DNA of 64,000 nucleotides from Acetobacteraceae bacterium (GCA_947455205.1 CANGNF010000002.1:62001-126000), one strand, 5' to 3'; positions 25,150-33,750 are shown, counted from the stretch's first letter. Numbers and translations are program-made. Notes: generated by a model not told the origin, from the letters alone.

Positions 25150-26283
25150 ATGGAAGCGATGCCTCGCGCGAATGCGACAGCCAAAACACCCATGGCGACG
25201 CATCACGCGGAAGCCGCACCCCGCGCGGCGGGGCTTACCAAGCTGCGGTTCGGCTTCATTGCCTGGGTGGTGCTGTACCACCTTGACCTGGCGCTGGATG
25301 TCTCCGCCGAACTGCCGTGGTTGAAGCCGGTGCTGGGGCGCGGCTACCTGGGGGTGGACGGCTTCTTCCTGCTCTCGGGCTTCGCGATGTGGCTGGGCTA
25401 TTCGGCCCGGCCGCCGAAGGACTGGCCGGCGATCCGGCAGTTCCTGGTGCGGCGGCTGGCCAAGATCTGGCCGCTGCACGCGCTGGCGCTGCTGGCGCTG
25501 GCGCTGCTGGTCGGGCTGGCCATTGCCAGCGGCATCGGCATCCGCGCGCCGGAGCGCTTCAACCCGCGCGACCTGCTGCTGCAACTGCTGCTGGTGAATG
25601 CGTGGGAGACCATGTCGGCCCATGCCTGGAACTACCCGAGCTGGGCGCTCTCGGCGGAATGGGCCGGCTACTTGGCGTTTCCGCTGCTGCTCGGCGTGCT
25701 GCTGAAGCTGCCGGCGCGGGCGGTGCCGTCCGTGGTGGTGGTGGCCTTCCTGGGGCTGTGCCTGCTGCCCTACGCCGACCCCGGCTCCGGCCTCAACCTG
25801 ACGCTGCATTTCGGCCTGGCGCGGTTCTTCCTGGAATTCGTGCTGGGCATGGCGCTGGCGCGCTGGAACCCCGGGCGCGGGCTGAAGCTGGCCGCGCTGG
25901 CGCTGCCGCTTGGCCTGGCGCTGCGGCTGGACCCGCTGGCGGTGGCCGGGCTGGCGGCGCTGATCGCCTGGGCCTGGCGCTGGCCCCAGCCGGCGCGGCC
26001 GGACCTGCTGGTGCGGCTGGGGGAGGCGAGCTTCGGCGTCTATCTCTGCTGGATCTTCGTGGAGGCGGCGCTGGTCGGCGTGCTGCGCCTGACCGAGCCG
26101 GGGCTGGTCGGGCGGATCGGGCTGCTGGCCCTGGGCTTCCTGGTCAACCTGGTGGCCGGCTGGTGCGCCTGGCGCTGGGTGGAGGTGCCGATGCACCGCT
26201 GGGTGGTCGGCCTGCTGCGGCCGGCGCCGGGCCGGCGGCTGTCACCGCAGCAGATCGCGGATTGGCTGGCGGGGCGTGGCTGA
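25150..26283 (+). CDS. Membrane acyltransferase (acyltransferase-3 family), second copy
   Basis: The 377-residue, roughly 10-helix protein has LTKLRFGFIAWVVLYHLDLAL at the first helix (the family His follows VVLY), then YLGVDGFFLLSGFAMWLGY and LVRRLAKIWPLH, which fit acyltransferase-3 proteins of the OafA/exopolysaccharide type. The ATG at 25150 has a strong AGGAGA site. It is divergent from the Wzy-like gene, and its last 42 bp overlap the end of the GH5-like gene on the other strand. Sequence differs clearly from the acyltransferase at 22669-23688, so two different acyl decorations are plausible. Confidence 0.87.
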   Translation: MEAMPRANATAKTPMATHHAEAAPRAAGLTKLRFGFIAWVVLYHLDLALDVSAELPWLKPVLGRGYLGVDGFFLLSGFAMWLGYSARPPKDWPAIRQFLVRRLAKIWPLHALALLALALLVGLAIASGIGIRAPERFNPRDLLLQLLLVNAWETMSAHAWNYPSWALSAEWAGYLAFPLLLGVLLKLPARAVPSVVVVAFLGLCLLPYADPGSGLNLTLHFGLARFFLEFVLGMALARWNPGRGLKLAALALPLGLALRLDPLAVAGLAALIAWAWRWPQPARPDLLVRLGEASFGVYLCWIFVEAALVGVLRLTEPGLVGRIGLLALGFLVNLVAGWCAWRWVEVPMHRWVVGLLRPAPGRRLSPQQIADWLAGRG

Positions 26284-27150
26284 GGCGCCGTCCTGCAGCC
26301 GCCACCAGCTGCCATGGGTATAGGCCCATAGCGTCGCCGGCAGGCGCAGCTGACGCAGCGCGGGCAGGGACTGCGCCAGGTCCGCGACATGCGCCCCGCG
26401 GTTTTCCTCATGTCCCTGGGCGCCGCCGAGTTCGCTGACCAGCACCGGAATGCCGTGGCGGTCGCGCCAGGCGGTGGCGGCGGCGAAGCGACGGGCGACG
26501 GCGGCGGTGTTGCCGCCCTGGTAGTCGTGCACCTCGGCGATGGTGTCGCGGTCCGCCGGCGGCGGCATGCTGGCCAGCGACGGCAGGCTGCACCACTCGA
26601 ACCCGCCCCAGCTGAGCATGTGCCGCGGCGCGTAGCGGCGCACCAGGGCCAGCAGGCGGTCGCGCATCGGCGCCCAGCTGGCGGCATCGGGGAAGGCGGG
26701 CTCGTTCAGCGGCGCCAGCACCAGCATCTCGGGGTCCGTCCGGGCGGCAAGGTAGGCGGCGCGGGCCTCCAGCACGCGCCACTCGCGCTCTCCCCAGGGG
26801 CTGGACTGGTGGAAGCTGTCGGTCAGGCCGAGCATCACGGGGATGCCGTTGTTGGTGGCGTCCATCGCCGCCTCGGCGAACAGCCGGAGCAGGTCCTCGC
26901 CCTCGCCGCTCTCGCTGACATTGGGCAGGAACAGCCGGGCGTGGTCGAAGCCGGCGGCGCGGAACTGCCGCCACCAGCTGGGGCCCAGGCGACGCGGCTG
27001 GTTGTTCTCGGCCACCGGGAACCAGCGTTCCAGGTTGGCGCCCAGGCGCAGGTTGCCCAGCCGGGCGCGCAGCGGGTGCGGCTGTTGCGCGGCGGCGGGC
27101 AGGGCGTAGGGGAGGGCGGCCGAGGCCGCGAGCAGCGTGCGGCGCTTCAT
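26242..27150 (-). CDS. Secreted glycoside hydrolase, GH5-like (cellulase family)
   Basis: The 302-residue product has a signal peptide (MKRRTLLAASAALPYALPAAA) and a TIM-barrel hydrolase layout: LGANLERWFP near the start, the acid/base Glu in VLAPLNEPAFPD (about residue 149) and a nucleophile-type Glu in VLVSELGGAQG (about 249), as in GH5 endoglucanase-like enzymes. Hydrolases inside polysaccharide loci usually trim or release the polymer made by that locus. The ATG overlaps the upstream glycosyltransferase gene (ATGA). The 3' end overlaps the convergent acyltransferase gene by 42 bp. Substrate not predictable. Confidence 0.8.
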   Translation of the reverse strand: MKRRTLLAASAALPYALPAAAQQPHPLRARLGNLRLGANLERWFPVAENNQPRRLGPSWWRQFRAAGFDHARLFLPNVSESGEGEDLLRLFAEAAMDATNNGIPVMLGLTDSFHQSSPWGEREWRVLEARAAYLAARTDPEMLVLAPLNEPAFPDAASWAPMRDRLLALVRRYAPRHMLSWGGFEWCSLPSLASMPPPADRDTIAEVHDYQGGNTAAVARRFAAATAWRDRHGIPVLVSELGGAQGHEENRGAHVADLAQSLPALRQLRLPATLWAYTHGSWWRLQDGASATPRQPIRDLLR

Positions 27151-28082
27151 GCCGCCGCCGCTGCCAGCGGGGTGCCCAGCCAGCCGCGCAGGTAGCCCAG
27201 GTTGTAGGCGGCGCCGCAGCGGGCGCGCAGCAGCGCCGGGGAGGCCGGCGGCCAGAGCAGCAGCGGCGCCTGCACCGCCAGCTTGCCGGCGGCGGCGGCG
27301 GTGCGGCGCAGGCTGCGCTGGCGCAGCGCATCGGTGGCGCCCTGCCACAGCAGGCGGTTCAGCAGCCAGGCCGGCTGCAGCCGGTCCTGCTGGATGGAAT
27401 GGCCCACCGTGACGGCACCGTCGTAGTAGGCCCGCAGCCCGCGGTCGCGCAGCCTTGCCACCACTTCCTCCTCCTCGCCGCTCAGCAGGCGTTCACCGAT
27501 GCGGCCCAGGGCTTCCGGGAAGCCGCCTACCTCGCGCAGTGGCTGGGCGGCGAAGGCCATGTTGGCGCCGTAGACCGCGACATCCGGTGGCGTGCCGCGG
27601 CCCACCTCGCCGCAGCCTTCCCATTCCACAATGGTCAGCACGCCGCGCAGGCCGTCCGGCCACCAGGCCGGCAGCGGCGCTTCCCAGCGTGGCATGATGC
27701 GGCCGCCGACCACGCCGACATCGGCCGGCAGCATGGCGATGCGCGCCAGCAGGCGGGCCTGCCAGTCCGCCGCCGGCACCGCGTCGTCGTCCAGGTAGGC
27801 CACCCAGGCACCGGCGGCATCGGCCAGCCCCAGGTTGCGCGCCAGGCTCAGGCCGGGGCGGTCGGTGCGCAGCAGCCGGGCGCCGTGTTCCTCGGCCAGG
27901 GCCGCGATACGCACCGCCGCCTCGGGCGGGGAGGCACTGTCCACCACCAGGATTTCCGCCTGGCCGTCCTGCTGCGCCGCCAGTGCCGCGAGGCAGACGG
28001 CCAGGTAGTCGGGCCGGGCGTGGGAACAGAGCACCACGCTGAGCAGGGGTGGGTCGGCCTGGGGGTAGGTGTGCAACGGCAA
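27147..28082 (-). CDS. Family 2 glycosyltransferase
   Basis: The product of about 311 residues is a GT-A fold inverting transferase: LLSVVLCSHARPDYLAVCL at the start, a nucleotide-sugar site with the DDD motif in VAYLDDDAVPAADW, and MAFAAQPLREVGGFPEALG with a later acidic EEEEV segment. There is no clear membrane helix except a hydrophobic C-terminal stretch. I chose a TTG start at 28082 (GGGAG 7 nt upstream, 19 bp after the previous gene); a GTG at 28148 would overlap that gene by 47 bp. It precedes the GH5-like gene with a 4-bp overlap. Probably adds a sugar to the repeat unit. Confidence 0.85.
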   Translation of the reverse strand: MPLHTYPQADPPLLSVVLCSHARPDYLAVCLAALAAQQDGQAEILVVDSASPPEAAVRIAALAEEHGARLLRTDRPGLSLARNLGLADAAGAWVAYLDDDAVPAADWQARLLARIAMLPADVGVVGGRIMPRWEAPLPAWWPDGLRGVLTIVEWEGCGEVGRGTPPDVAVYGANMAFAAQPLREVGGFPEALGRIGERLLSGEEEEVVARLRDRGLRAYYDGAVTVGHSIQQDRLQPAWLLNRLLWQGATDALRQRSLRRTAAAAGKLAVQAPLLLWPPASPALLRARCGAAYNLGYLRGWLGTPLAAAAA

Positions 28083-28101
28083 AAAATCGCTCCCGCGGGG
28101 T

Positions 28102-28383
28102 TCAGCCGAAGCGGAACGCGCCAGGCACCGCCGCGAGGTCGGGCTCACTGGAAGGTGTGGCCGGCGCGGCGGCCTGCGCCTCCTTCATCCGGCCCTCGAT
28201 CTGCTTGATCAGCGCCATCAGCCCGTTGGCGAAGTGCGGCAGCTGGGCAAGCGGCAGGATCAGCTGGCCGGCCGCCACCGGCTTGCCGTCGGCACCCTGC
28301 TGCGCCAGCGTCAGCCGGGCGACGCCGTGGTTGACCGAGGCGTCGAGGATGCCGTCGGCGAAGATGGTGTTAGGGCTGGTCAT
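28102..28383 (-). CDS. Small conserved-looking protein of unknown function (93 residues)
   Basis: I do not recognise this gene. The 93-residue product (MTSPNTIFADGILDASVNHG at the start) has a beta-rich N-terminal half with ARLTLAQQG and QLILPLAQLPHFANGLMALI, then a helix (KQIEGRMKEAQ) and an Ala/Pro-rich tail. It has no signal peptide or membrane helix. A strong AGGAG ribosome-binding site precedes the ATG. It follows the terminator at 28404-28450 and leads the glycosyltransferase and GH5 genes. The 93-residue size and position next to a type I secretion module raise the possibility of an accessory or regulatory role, but this is speculation. Confidence 0.68.
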   Translation of the reverse strand: MTSPNTIFADGILDASVNHGVARLTLAQQGADGKPVAAGQLILPLAQLPHFANGLMALIKQIEGRMKEAQAAAPATPSSEPDLAAVPGAFRFG

Positions 28384-28403
28384 GCGGTCGTTCTCCTGTA
28401 GGC

Positions 28404-28450
28404 AAAGGGCGGTGCCAGGGATGCGCCGATGGCGCAACCCGGCACCGCCC
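28404..28450 (-). terminator. Long hairpin terminator after the HlyD gene
   Basis: GGGCGGTGCC (28407-28416) pairs perfectly with 28441-28450. Inside it, GGG/CCC and GCGCC/GGCGC (28423-28427/28431-28435) extend the stem with small internal loops. Three T residues follow on the minus strand. It separates the secretion genes from the small-protein/glycosyltransferase genes; read-through is possible given the short T run. Confidence 0.68.
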
Positions 28451-28495
28451 GTGGCGGAGTGACCACCCTGGTGCCGCCCCGCCGGGGTGGCGAGG

Positions 28496-29890
28496 CTACT
28501 GCTCCTGGAAGGACCGGTGGAAGCTGTCGCGGATCGGCTGGGTGATGTAGCGGAAGAAGCTCCGCTCACCGATCCGGATGTGCCCTTCCACGGGCATGCC
28601 AGGGGTCAGGAACACGTTGGGCAGGGAGGCCAGCTGGTCGGGGTCTATGGCGATGAAGGCGCGGTAGTATTGCTGGCGCGACTGGTCGTTGGTGGTCACG
28701 TCCGCGGCGACCCAGGTCACTTGCCCGTGCAGGTAGGGCACCAGCCGCTGCTTGAAGGCGGGCAGCCGGACCTCGGCGCGCAGGCCAGGGTAGACGGTGT
28801 CGATGTCGTTCGGCTGCACGTTCACCTCGGCCACCAGGCGGTCGCCATCCGGCACCAGGTCCATGATGGCGTCGCCCGGCTTGATGACGCCGCCGAGCGT
28901 GAACTGCCGCAGGTTGACGATGGTGCCGGCCTCCGGCGCCACGATGTCGCGGCGGGTGACGATGTCGGATGCCGCGCGCAGCCGCTCCTCGACATCGGCC
29001 AGCTTGCCGCGCACCTCGCGCAGGTCGGTGCCGGCTTCCTGCAGGCGCTGGTCCACGGTCTGCTGCATCTGCTTGCGCGCCTCGGCGATGCTGGCCTGGG
29101 CGCGGTCGATCTGGCCGTTCAGGTCCACCAGGCTGCCTTCCAGCCCGGCCATGGAGCGCTGCACCGCCAGCAGGTCCGGCAAGCGGGCCAGGCCCTGCTG
29201 TACCAGGCCGCGGCGCATGGCTTCCTCCTGCCGGATCAGCACCAGCTGGCGCTGGGTGGCCAGCAGCTGGCCACGGGCACCGGCGATGACGGCGTTCTGC
29301 TGGTCGACGCGGGCCTCAAGCACCTGCACCTGGCTGTTGACGCTGGCCTGGCGGGCCAGGAACAGCGCGCGCTGGCCGATCACGGCCTCCATCGCGCGGG
29401 GGTCGGTGCTGGCCAGCAGGTCGGCCGGGAAGCTGATCTCCCGCTTCTGGCCGATCTCGGCGTTCAGCCGGGCGTCCTGGGCCAGCAGCGCCCAGCGCTG
29501 GGCGCGCTGGGTTTCCAGGCTGCTGTCGGCCTGGATCATGTCCAGGCGCATCATCACGGCGCCGGCGGGCACCTTGGTGCCGTCGCGCACCAGGATCTCG
29601 CGGACGATGCCGCCTTCCAGGTGGGAGATGGTGCGGCGGGTGCCCTCGACCCGGATGACGCCGGGGGCGATGGAGGCTTCCGCCAGCGGCGCCAGCACAG
29701 ACCACAGCGCGAAGCCGCCGACGAAGACGATGCTGGTGAAGAGGCCGAGGATCATCGGCGCCCGCGTCTTCGGCGCCGGGCGGTCCAGCACCGGGTGCGG
29801 CGGCACCTGCGGCGGCGGGGTGATGACGGCGCGGCGCGGGCGTTCGGCCAGGGCGCCGCCGGCCACGGGGATGGCGATGTCGCTGCTCAT
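28496..29890 (-). CDS. Type I secretion periplasmic adaptor (HlyD/PrtE family)
   Basis: The 464-residue membrane-fusion protein has a short cytoplasmic N-terminus, one membrane helix (about 47-66), a lipoyl-like half-motif (VIRVEGTRRTISHLEGGIVREILVRDG), a long coiled-coil hairpin (about 160-320) and a beta-barrel/membrane-proximal region with LRAEVRLPAFKQR. It links the inner-membrane ABC exporter to an outer-membrane TolC-type channel. The ATG overlaps the ABC gene stop (ATGA). No TolC homologue and no RTX-type substrate gene is visible in the window, so the cargo is unknown. Confidence 0.9.
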   Translation of the reverse strand: MSSDIAIPVAGGALAERPRRAVITPPPQVPPHPVLDRPAPKTRAPMILGLFTSIVFVGGFALWSVLAPLAEASIAPGVIRVEGTRRTISHLEGGIVREILVRDGTKVPAGAVMMRLDMIQADSSLETQRAQRWALLAQDARLNAEIGQKREISFPADLLASTDPRAMEAVIGQRALFLARQASVNSQVQVLEARVDQQNAVIAGARGQLLATQRQLVLIRQEEAMRRGLVQQGLARLPDLLAVQRSMAGLEGSLVDLNGQIDRAQASIAEARKQMQQTVDQRLQEAGTDLREVRGKLADVEERLRAASDIVTRRDIVAPEAGTIVNLRQFTLGGVIKPGDAIMDLVPDGDRLVAEVNVQPNDIDTVYPGLRAEVRLPAFKQRLVPYLHGQVTWVAADVTTNDQSRQQYYRAFIAIDPDQLASLPNVFLTPGMPVEGHIRIGERSFFRYITQPIRDSFHRSFQEQ

Positions 29891-31656
29891 CGGGCGGCAC
29901 TCCCTTCAAGGCGTGGTGCGGGCGGGCCGCCGGAAACCTCGGCCGGGCGCGCCGCTGGCTGCATCAGCCGCTTCATCACCTCGGCCCGCGGGCCGAACAT
30001 CTCGATGGCGCCGTCCTTCAGCAGCAGCACCTTGTCCACGCCCTGCACCAGGGCGGGGCGGTGGGAGACGAGGATGACGGTGGTGCCCTGCGCCTTCAGC
30101 TTCTCCAGCGCGCGGGTCAGCGCCGCCTCGCTGTCGCCGTCCAGGTTGCTGTTGGGTTCGTCCAGCACCACCAGCTTGGGGCGGTTGAACATGGCACGGG
30201 CCAGGCCGATCAGCTGGCGCTGGCCACCCGACAGGTGCTGGCCGCCGTCGCCGATCTCGGTCTCATACCCCTGCGGCAGGCGCAGGATCATGTCGTGGCA
30301 GCCGGCCAGCTGGGCGGCCTCGTACACCGGGTCCGGCTCCGATTCCGCCATGCGGGCGATGTTCTTGAACACGGTGCCGTCGAACAACTCCACATCCTGC
30401 GGCAGGTAGCCGACATGGCGGCCGAAATCCTCGCGCAGCCACTGGTACACGTCGGCGCCATCCAGCCGGATGCTGCCGGCGGAGGGTTGCAGCGTGCCGA
30501 TCATCATCCGCACGAGCGTGGTCTTGCCGGCGGCGGAAGGGCCGATGATGGCCAGGCTCTCACCCGGCTCCAGCGCGAAGTTGACGCCCTTGATCAGCGC
30601 CACGCCCTGGCCGGGGAAGGCGTAGGAGACGCGCTCGACGCCGATGCGGCCATCGGGTTCCGGCAGCGGCAGGCCGGGCGGGCGCAGCCGGGGTTGGGCC
30701 AGGAAGGACTGCAGCCGGCGGAAGGACTGGCGCGCCTGCACCAGCTGCTTCCAGCCGCCGATCATCTGCTCAACCGGCGCCAGGGCGCGGCCCATGATGA
30801 TGGAGCCGGCGATCGAAGCGCCCGAGGTCAGTTCCTGCCCCAGCACCAGGTAGGCGCCGACGCCCAGGATGGCGATCTGCACCGCCAGGCGGAAGAACTT
30901 GGTCAGGGCAACCAGGATGGCGGCGCGGTCCGCGGCCTGCTGCTGCGGGCCTTGGGTTTCCGCCACCGCCTCGCGCCAGCGGCCGATCACCGCCGGCAGC
31001 ATGCCCATGCTGTCGATGACTTCCGCGTTGCGGGAGATGGCGTCGGCCCGGCGCTGGCTGGCCATGGCCGAGACATTGGCCTTCTTCAGCAGGTTCGAGG
31101 TCGTCATCTCGCTGGCCATGGTCAGGCCGAACAGGATGAAGGCGCCACCCAGCGCGATCAGCCCCATGACCCAGTGCAGCGCGAAGATCACCGCGATGTA
31201 GATCGGCACCCAGGGCACGTCGTACAGCGAGAGCATGCCCGGCGAGGCCAGGTAGCCACGGCACACCGCCAGGTCGCGCAGCGCCTCCATCCGGTAGGGC
31301 CGGCCGCGCAGCGTGCTCTCGATGGCGCGGATGAAGCCTTCCGGCGCCACGCGCTGCTCGATCCAGCCGCCGATGCGCTGCATGATCTGGCCGCGCACCG
31401 CTTCCAGCAGCGCCAGGGTCATCACCGCGAAGATGGCGATGGCCGAGAGGTAGACCAGCGTGTCGGTGATCCGGGTGGCCAGCACGCGGTCGAACACCTG
31501 CATCATGTAGATGCTGGTGGTCAGCTGCAGCAGGTTGACGACACCACTGAACAGGCCGACCGCGACGAATTGCTGGCGGCAGGCGGCCAGGGCGCGGCGC
31601 AGCGGCGTGTCGGCATTGAACTCGGAGCCGGGAAGGGCGAGGCGCGGTTGTGACAT
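29887..31656 (-). CDS. Type I secretion ABC transporter (permease-ATPase, PrtD family)
   Basis: The 589-residue protein joins a six-helix permease domain (about 1-310; VVNLLQLTTSIYMMQVFDRVL is the typical PrtD/AprD start) to an ATPase domain. The latter has Walker A IGPSAAGKTT, signature HLSGGQRQLIGLARA, Walker B LVVLDEPNSNLD and H-loop VSHRP, all intact. It lacks an N-terminal C39-like domain, as in exporters of proteases, lipases and S-layer or adhesin proteins with C-terminal signals. It starts 6 bp after the small membrane protein gene and overlaps the HlyD gene by 4 bp, so the three are one operon. Confidence 0.92.
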   Translation of the reverse strand: MSQPRLALPGSEFNADTPLRRALAACRQQFVAVGLFSGVVNLLQLTTSIYMMQVFDRVLATRITDTLVYLSAIAIFAVMTLALLEAVRGQIMQRIGGWIEQRVAPEGFIRAIESTLRGRPYRMEALRDLAVCRGYLASPGMLSLYDVPWVPIYIAVIFALHWVMGLIALGGAFILFGLTMASEMTTSNLLKKANVSAMASQRRADAISRNAEVIDSMGMLPAVIGRWREAVAETQGPQQQAADRAAILVALTKFFRLAVQIAILGVGAYLVLGQELTSGASIAGSIIMGRALAPVEQMIGGWKQLVQARQSFRRLQSFLAQPRLRPPGLPLPEPDGRIGVERVSYAFPGQGVALIKGVNFALEPGESLAIIGPSAAGKTTLVRMMIGTLQPSAGSIRLDGADVYQWLREDFGRHVGYLPQDVELFDGTVFKNIARMAESEPDPVYEAAQLAGCHDMILRLPQGYETEIGDGGQHLSGGQRQLIGLARAMFNRPKLVVLDEPNSNLDGDSEAALTRALEKLKAQGTTVILVSHRPALVQGVDKVLLLKDGAIEMFGPRAEVMKRLMQPAARPAEVSGGPPAPRLEGSAAR

Positions 31657-31662
31657 GTCGGT

Positions 31663-32097
31663 TCAGCCTGGCAGCAGGCCGGCGAGTGCGGCCAAGGTTT
31701 CAGGGTACAGGTATAGCGCGCCACCCAGCAGCCCGAACAGGAGCAGCGCCAGCAGGTTGGCCATGACAATCTTTACAAACCCCGCAGGCCGCGCGAATCG
31801 GCCCAGATACTCCATTACTGCTTCCTGGCGGATTTCCGCTACCCGGTTGTGCAGGTTACGTATCGAATAGGTTGCGAGCGCCGCATGGGCCTGGTCGCGC
31901 AGCGTGTGCATGGCATCGGGCGTGGCGGGCAACCCGCGCTCGGCCGCCAGGGCGAAGGCGAGCAGGTCCACCACGCGGTCCTCGGCCGCGCGGCCGGCCA
32001 GCCAGGCGTGCAGCCCGGCCTCGCCAGGGCTGGCGCTGTCGTTGGCCGCAACGTCGGGCGGCGGCATGTCCCCGCGCAGGGGCTGGATGGTAGCCAT
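31663..32097 (-). CDS. Small protein with C-terminal membrane helix, unknown function (144 residues)
   Basis: The 144-residue product has a soluble N-terminal part rich in Ala and Leu helices (WLAGRAAEDRVVDLLAFAL and HAALATYSIRNLHNRVAEIR, about residues 32-95) and one membrane helix near the end (IVMANLLALLLFGLLGGALYLY, about 111-132), so it should sit in the inner membrane facing the cytoplasm. I do not recognise the family. A strong GGAGG site precedes the ATG at 32097; longer frames upstream have no coding character. It is the first gene of the type I secretion operon, 6 bp before the ABC gene, which suggests a dedicated role in that system. Confidence 0.75.
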   Translation of the reverse strand: MATIQPLRGDMPPPDVAANDSASPGEAGLHAWLAGRAAEDRVVDLLAFALAAERGLPATPDAMHTLRDQAHAALATYSIRNLHNRVAEIRQEAVMEYLGRFARPAGFVKIVMANLLALLLFGLLGGALYLYPETLAALAGLLPG

Positions 32098-32493
32098 GCA
32101 GAAACCTCCGAGGGTAGGCGGCAACGGCCGGGGCGGCGGTGGGCCTGATGGCGCCACCCTTGCCCGCGGGCGGCCGGACCCGGTCACCCAGCCGGGGCGG
32201 GGCGCCACCGGGTTGCCCGGTCCAGCGCAATCGGCTGGCCGGGCGTGTGGTATACACTCCCCCGCGCCGTCGCGATGCAAGCCCAAACCCCCCGGCCACG
32301 ACAAATCAACTGGAACGGCAAATCGCCGACGGCTAATAACATCTTCGCGGCGACAATAATCGGCAGAACCCGACGTCGACCGTGCCCGGCATTCCCTTCC
32401 GCGTGCACCGGCCGGTACACACGGCACCGTGAGTGGAAGCGGTCATTCCGCCGGGCTACCGGGCACATGGGGACTGGATTGGAGAGGCAGGGC
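32098..32493. promoter_or_regulatory. Divergent intergenic region between the secretion operon and the barrel-protein gene
   Basis: This 396-bp region holds no convincing gene. The left 130 bp are very GC-rich and can form hairpins. The segment 32250-32360 is AT-richer than anything nearby and includes TATACA (32251-32256). Read on the minus strand, TTGCAT (32280-32275) and TGTATA (32256-32251) are 18 bp apart, a possible promoter for the secretion operon with a leader of about 150 nt. No clear promoter toward 32494 was found, although TAATAA occurs at 32334-32339. Confidence 0.4.
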
Positions 32494-33750
32494 ATGATTC
32501 GGGGTTTGACGCGCGGCGCCATCATGGCGCTGGTCGGGGCGGTGCCGCTGGGGGCGCAGGCGCAGTCCGTGGCGCCGCAGGATGTGGCCCGTGGCGTGAC
32601 GGTGCAGAACCGGGCGCGGCCCGATTTCGACCCGCTGGGCATCCGCATGGGCAGCTTCCGCCTGGACGGCGCGGTGGAGGCCGGCGGCGGCGTCGACAGC
32701 AACGTCTATGGTCGTCAACGGAACGTGAAGTCCAGCGGCTACGCCACCGAGGCCGGCGTGCTCTCCGTCAACAGCGAATGGACCCAGCACGCGCTTGGCG
32801 CCTCCGCCAGTACCCAGTCCCGGCAGTACCTGTCGCGCAACTCACTGGACTGGACCGACTACAATGTCGGCGGGTTCGGCCGCTACGATTTCTCGGCCGA
32901 TACCAATGTGGAGATGCGCTACCGGCACTATCGCGAGCACCTGGATGTCTACAACTTCGACGTCCAGACCGCCGGCATCGTCCAGCCGGTGCCCTACGAC
33001 AGCGACGAACTGGCGCTGACCGGCACCACCCGGCTGAACCGCTTCGGCCTGCTGGCCACCGGCGTGTACCGCACCTACCGGTTCGAGGACGTGTTCATCG
33101 GCGGCATCCGCAACCGGGTCTCGCAGCAGAGCTTCAACAGCGCCATCGGCGCCTTCGGCGGCAGCTATGCCATTGCCGATGGCCGCTACGTGACGGCGGT
33201 GATGCGCTTCCAGGACATCAGCTACACCAACAGCATCTCCAGCGGCCGCGACAGCTTCACGTATGAGGCGCTGGTCGGCTTCCAGTACGACTTCGACGGC
33301 GTCTGGCAGGGCCGCGCCGCCGTTGGCTGGCGCCACCGCGACTACCGCAGCCCCAACATCAAGCCGCTGGAGGGCCTGGCCGCCGAGGGCTCGCTGACCT
33401 GGCAGCCGACGCAGCTGACCACGGTGACCGCCAGCGTCGGCCGCACCATCGAGGAATCCATCCGCGCCAATGCGGTCAGCTACACCCGCACCCAGGGCGG
33501 CGTCCGGCTGGACCACGAGCTGCTGCGCAACGTCATCCTGATGGGCGATGTGCGGGTGGACAACCGGGTCTACCAGGCGCCCAACCAGAGCGCGACGGAC
33601 CTGGTGTTCACCGTTGGGCCGCGCTGGCTGATCAACCGCAACCTGTCGCTGAGCGGCAGCTATTCCTACGCCCGGCGCATCCAGACCAGCGGCGGCATCC
33701 AGGAATACGACCGCAACGTGCTGGAGCTCAGGCTGCGCGTTGCCATCTGA
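32494..33750 (+). CDS. Outer-membrane beta-barrel protein (exopolysaccharide-associated type)
   Basis: The 418-residue product has a signal peptide (MIRGLTRGAIMALVGAVPLGAQAQ, residues 1-24 roughly) and then many alternating amphipathic strands, such as FGRYDFSADTNVEMRYRHYR and LSLSGSYSYARRIQTSGG, ending in the strand LELRLRVAI. It resembles the barrel proteins (BBP2-type) found in exopolysaccharide loci of alphaproteobacteria. It probably forms an outer-membrane channel or anchoring barrel. An ATG 27 nt upstream (32467) is possible, but the chosen start has GGAGAGG before it. It overlaps the following glycosyltransferase gene by 11 bp. Confidence 0.82.
   Translation: MIRGLTRGAIMALVGAVPLGAQAQSVAPQDVARGVTVQNRARPDFDPLGIRMGSFRLDGAVEAGGGVDSNVYGRQRNVKSSGYATEAGVLSVNSEWTQHALGASASTQSRQYLSRNSLDWTDYNVGGFGRYDFSADTNVEMRYRHYREHLDVYNFDVQTAGIVQPVPYDSDELALTGTTRLNRFGLLATGVYRTYRFEDVFIGGIRNRVSQQSFNSAIGAFGGSYAIADGRYVTAVMRFQDISYTNSISSGRDSFTYEALVGFQYDFDGVWQGRAAVGWRHRDYRSPNIKPLEGLAAEGSLTWQPTQLTTVTASVGRTIEESIRANAVSYTRTQGGVRLDHELLRNVILMGDVRVDNRVYQAPNQSATDLVFTVGPRWLINRNLSLSGSYSYARRIQTSGGIQEYDRNVLELRLRVAI

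Noticed and set aside
28083-28148. A GTG start for the family 2 glycosyltransferase at 28148
   Set aside because: It would overlap the 93-residue gene by 47 bp and add residues without similarity; TTG 28082 has a well-spaced ribosome-binding site.
28102-32097. An RTX toxin or protease cargo for the type I secretion genes
   Set aside because: No protein in the window has GGxGxD-type nonapeptide repeats or a serralysin-like domain.
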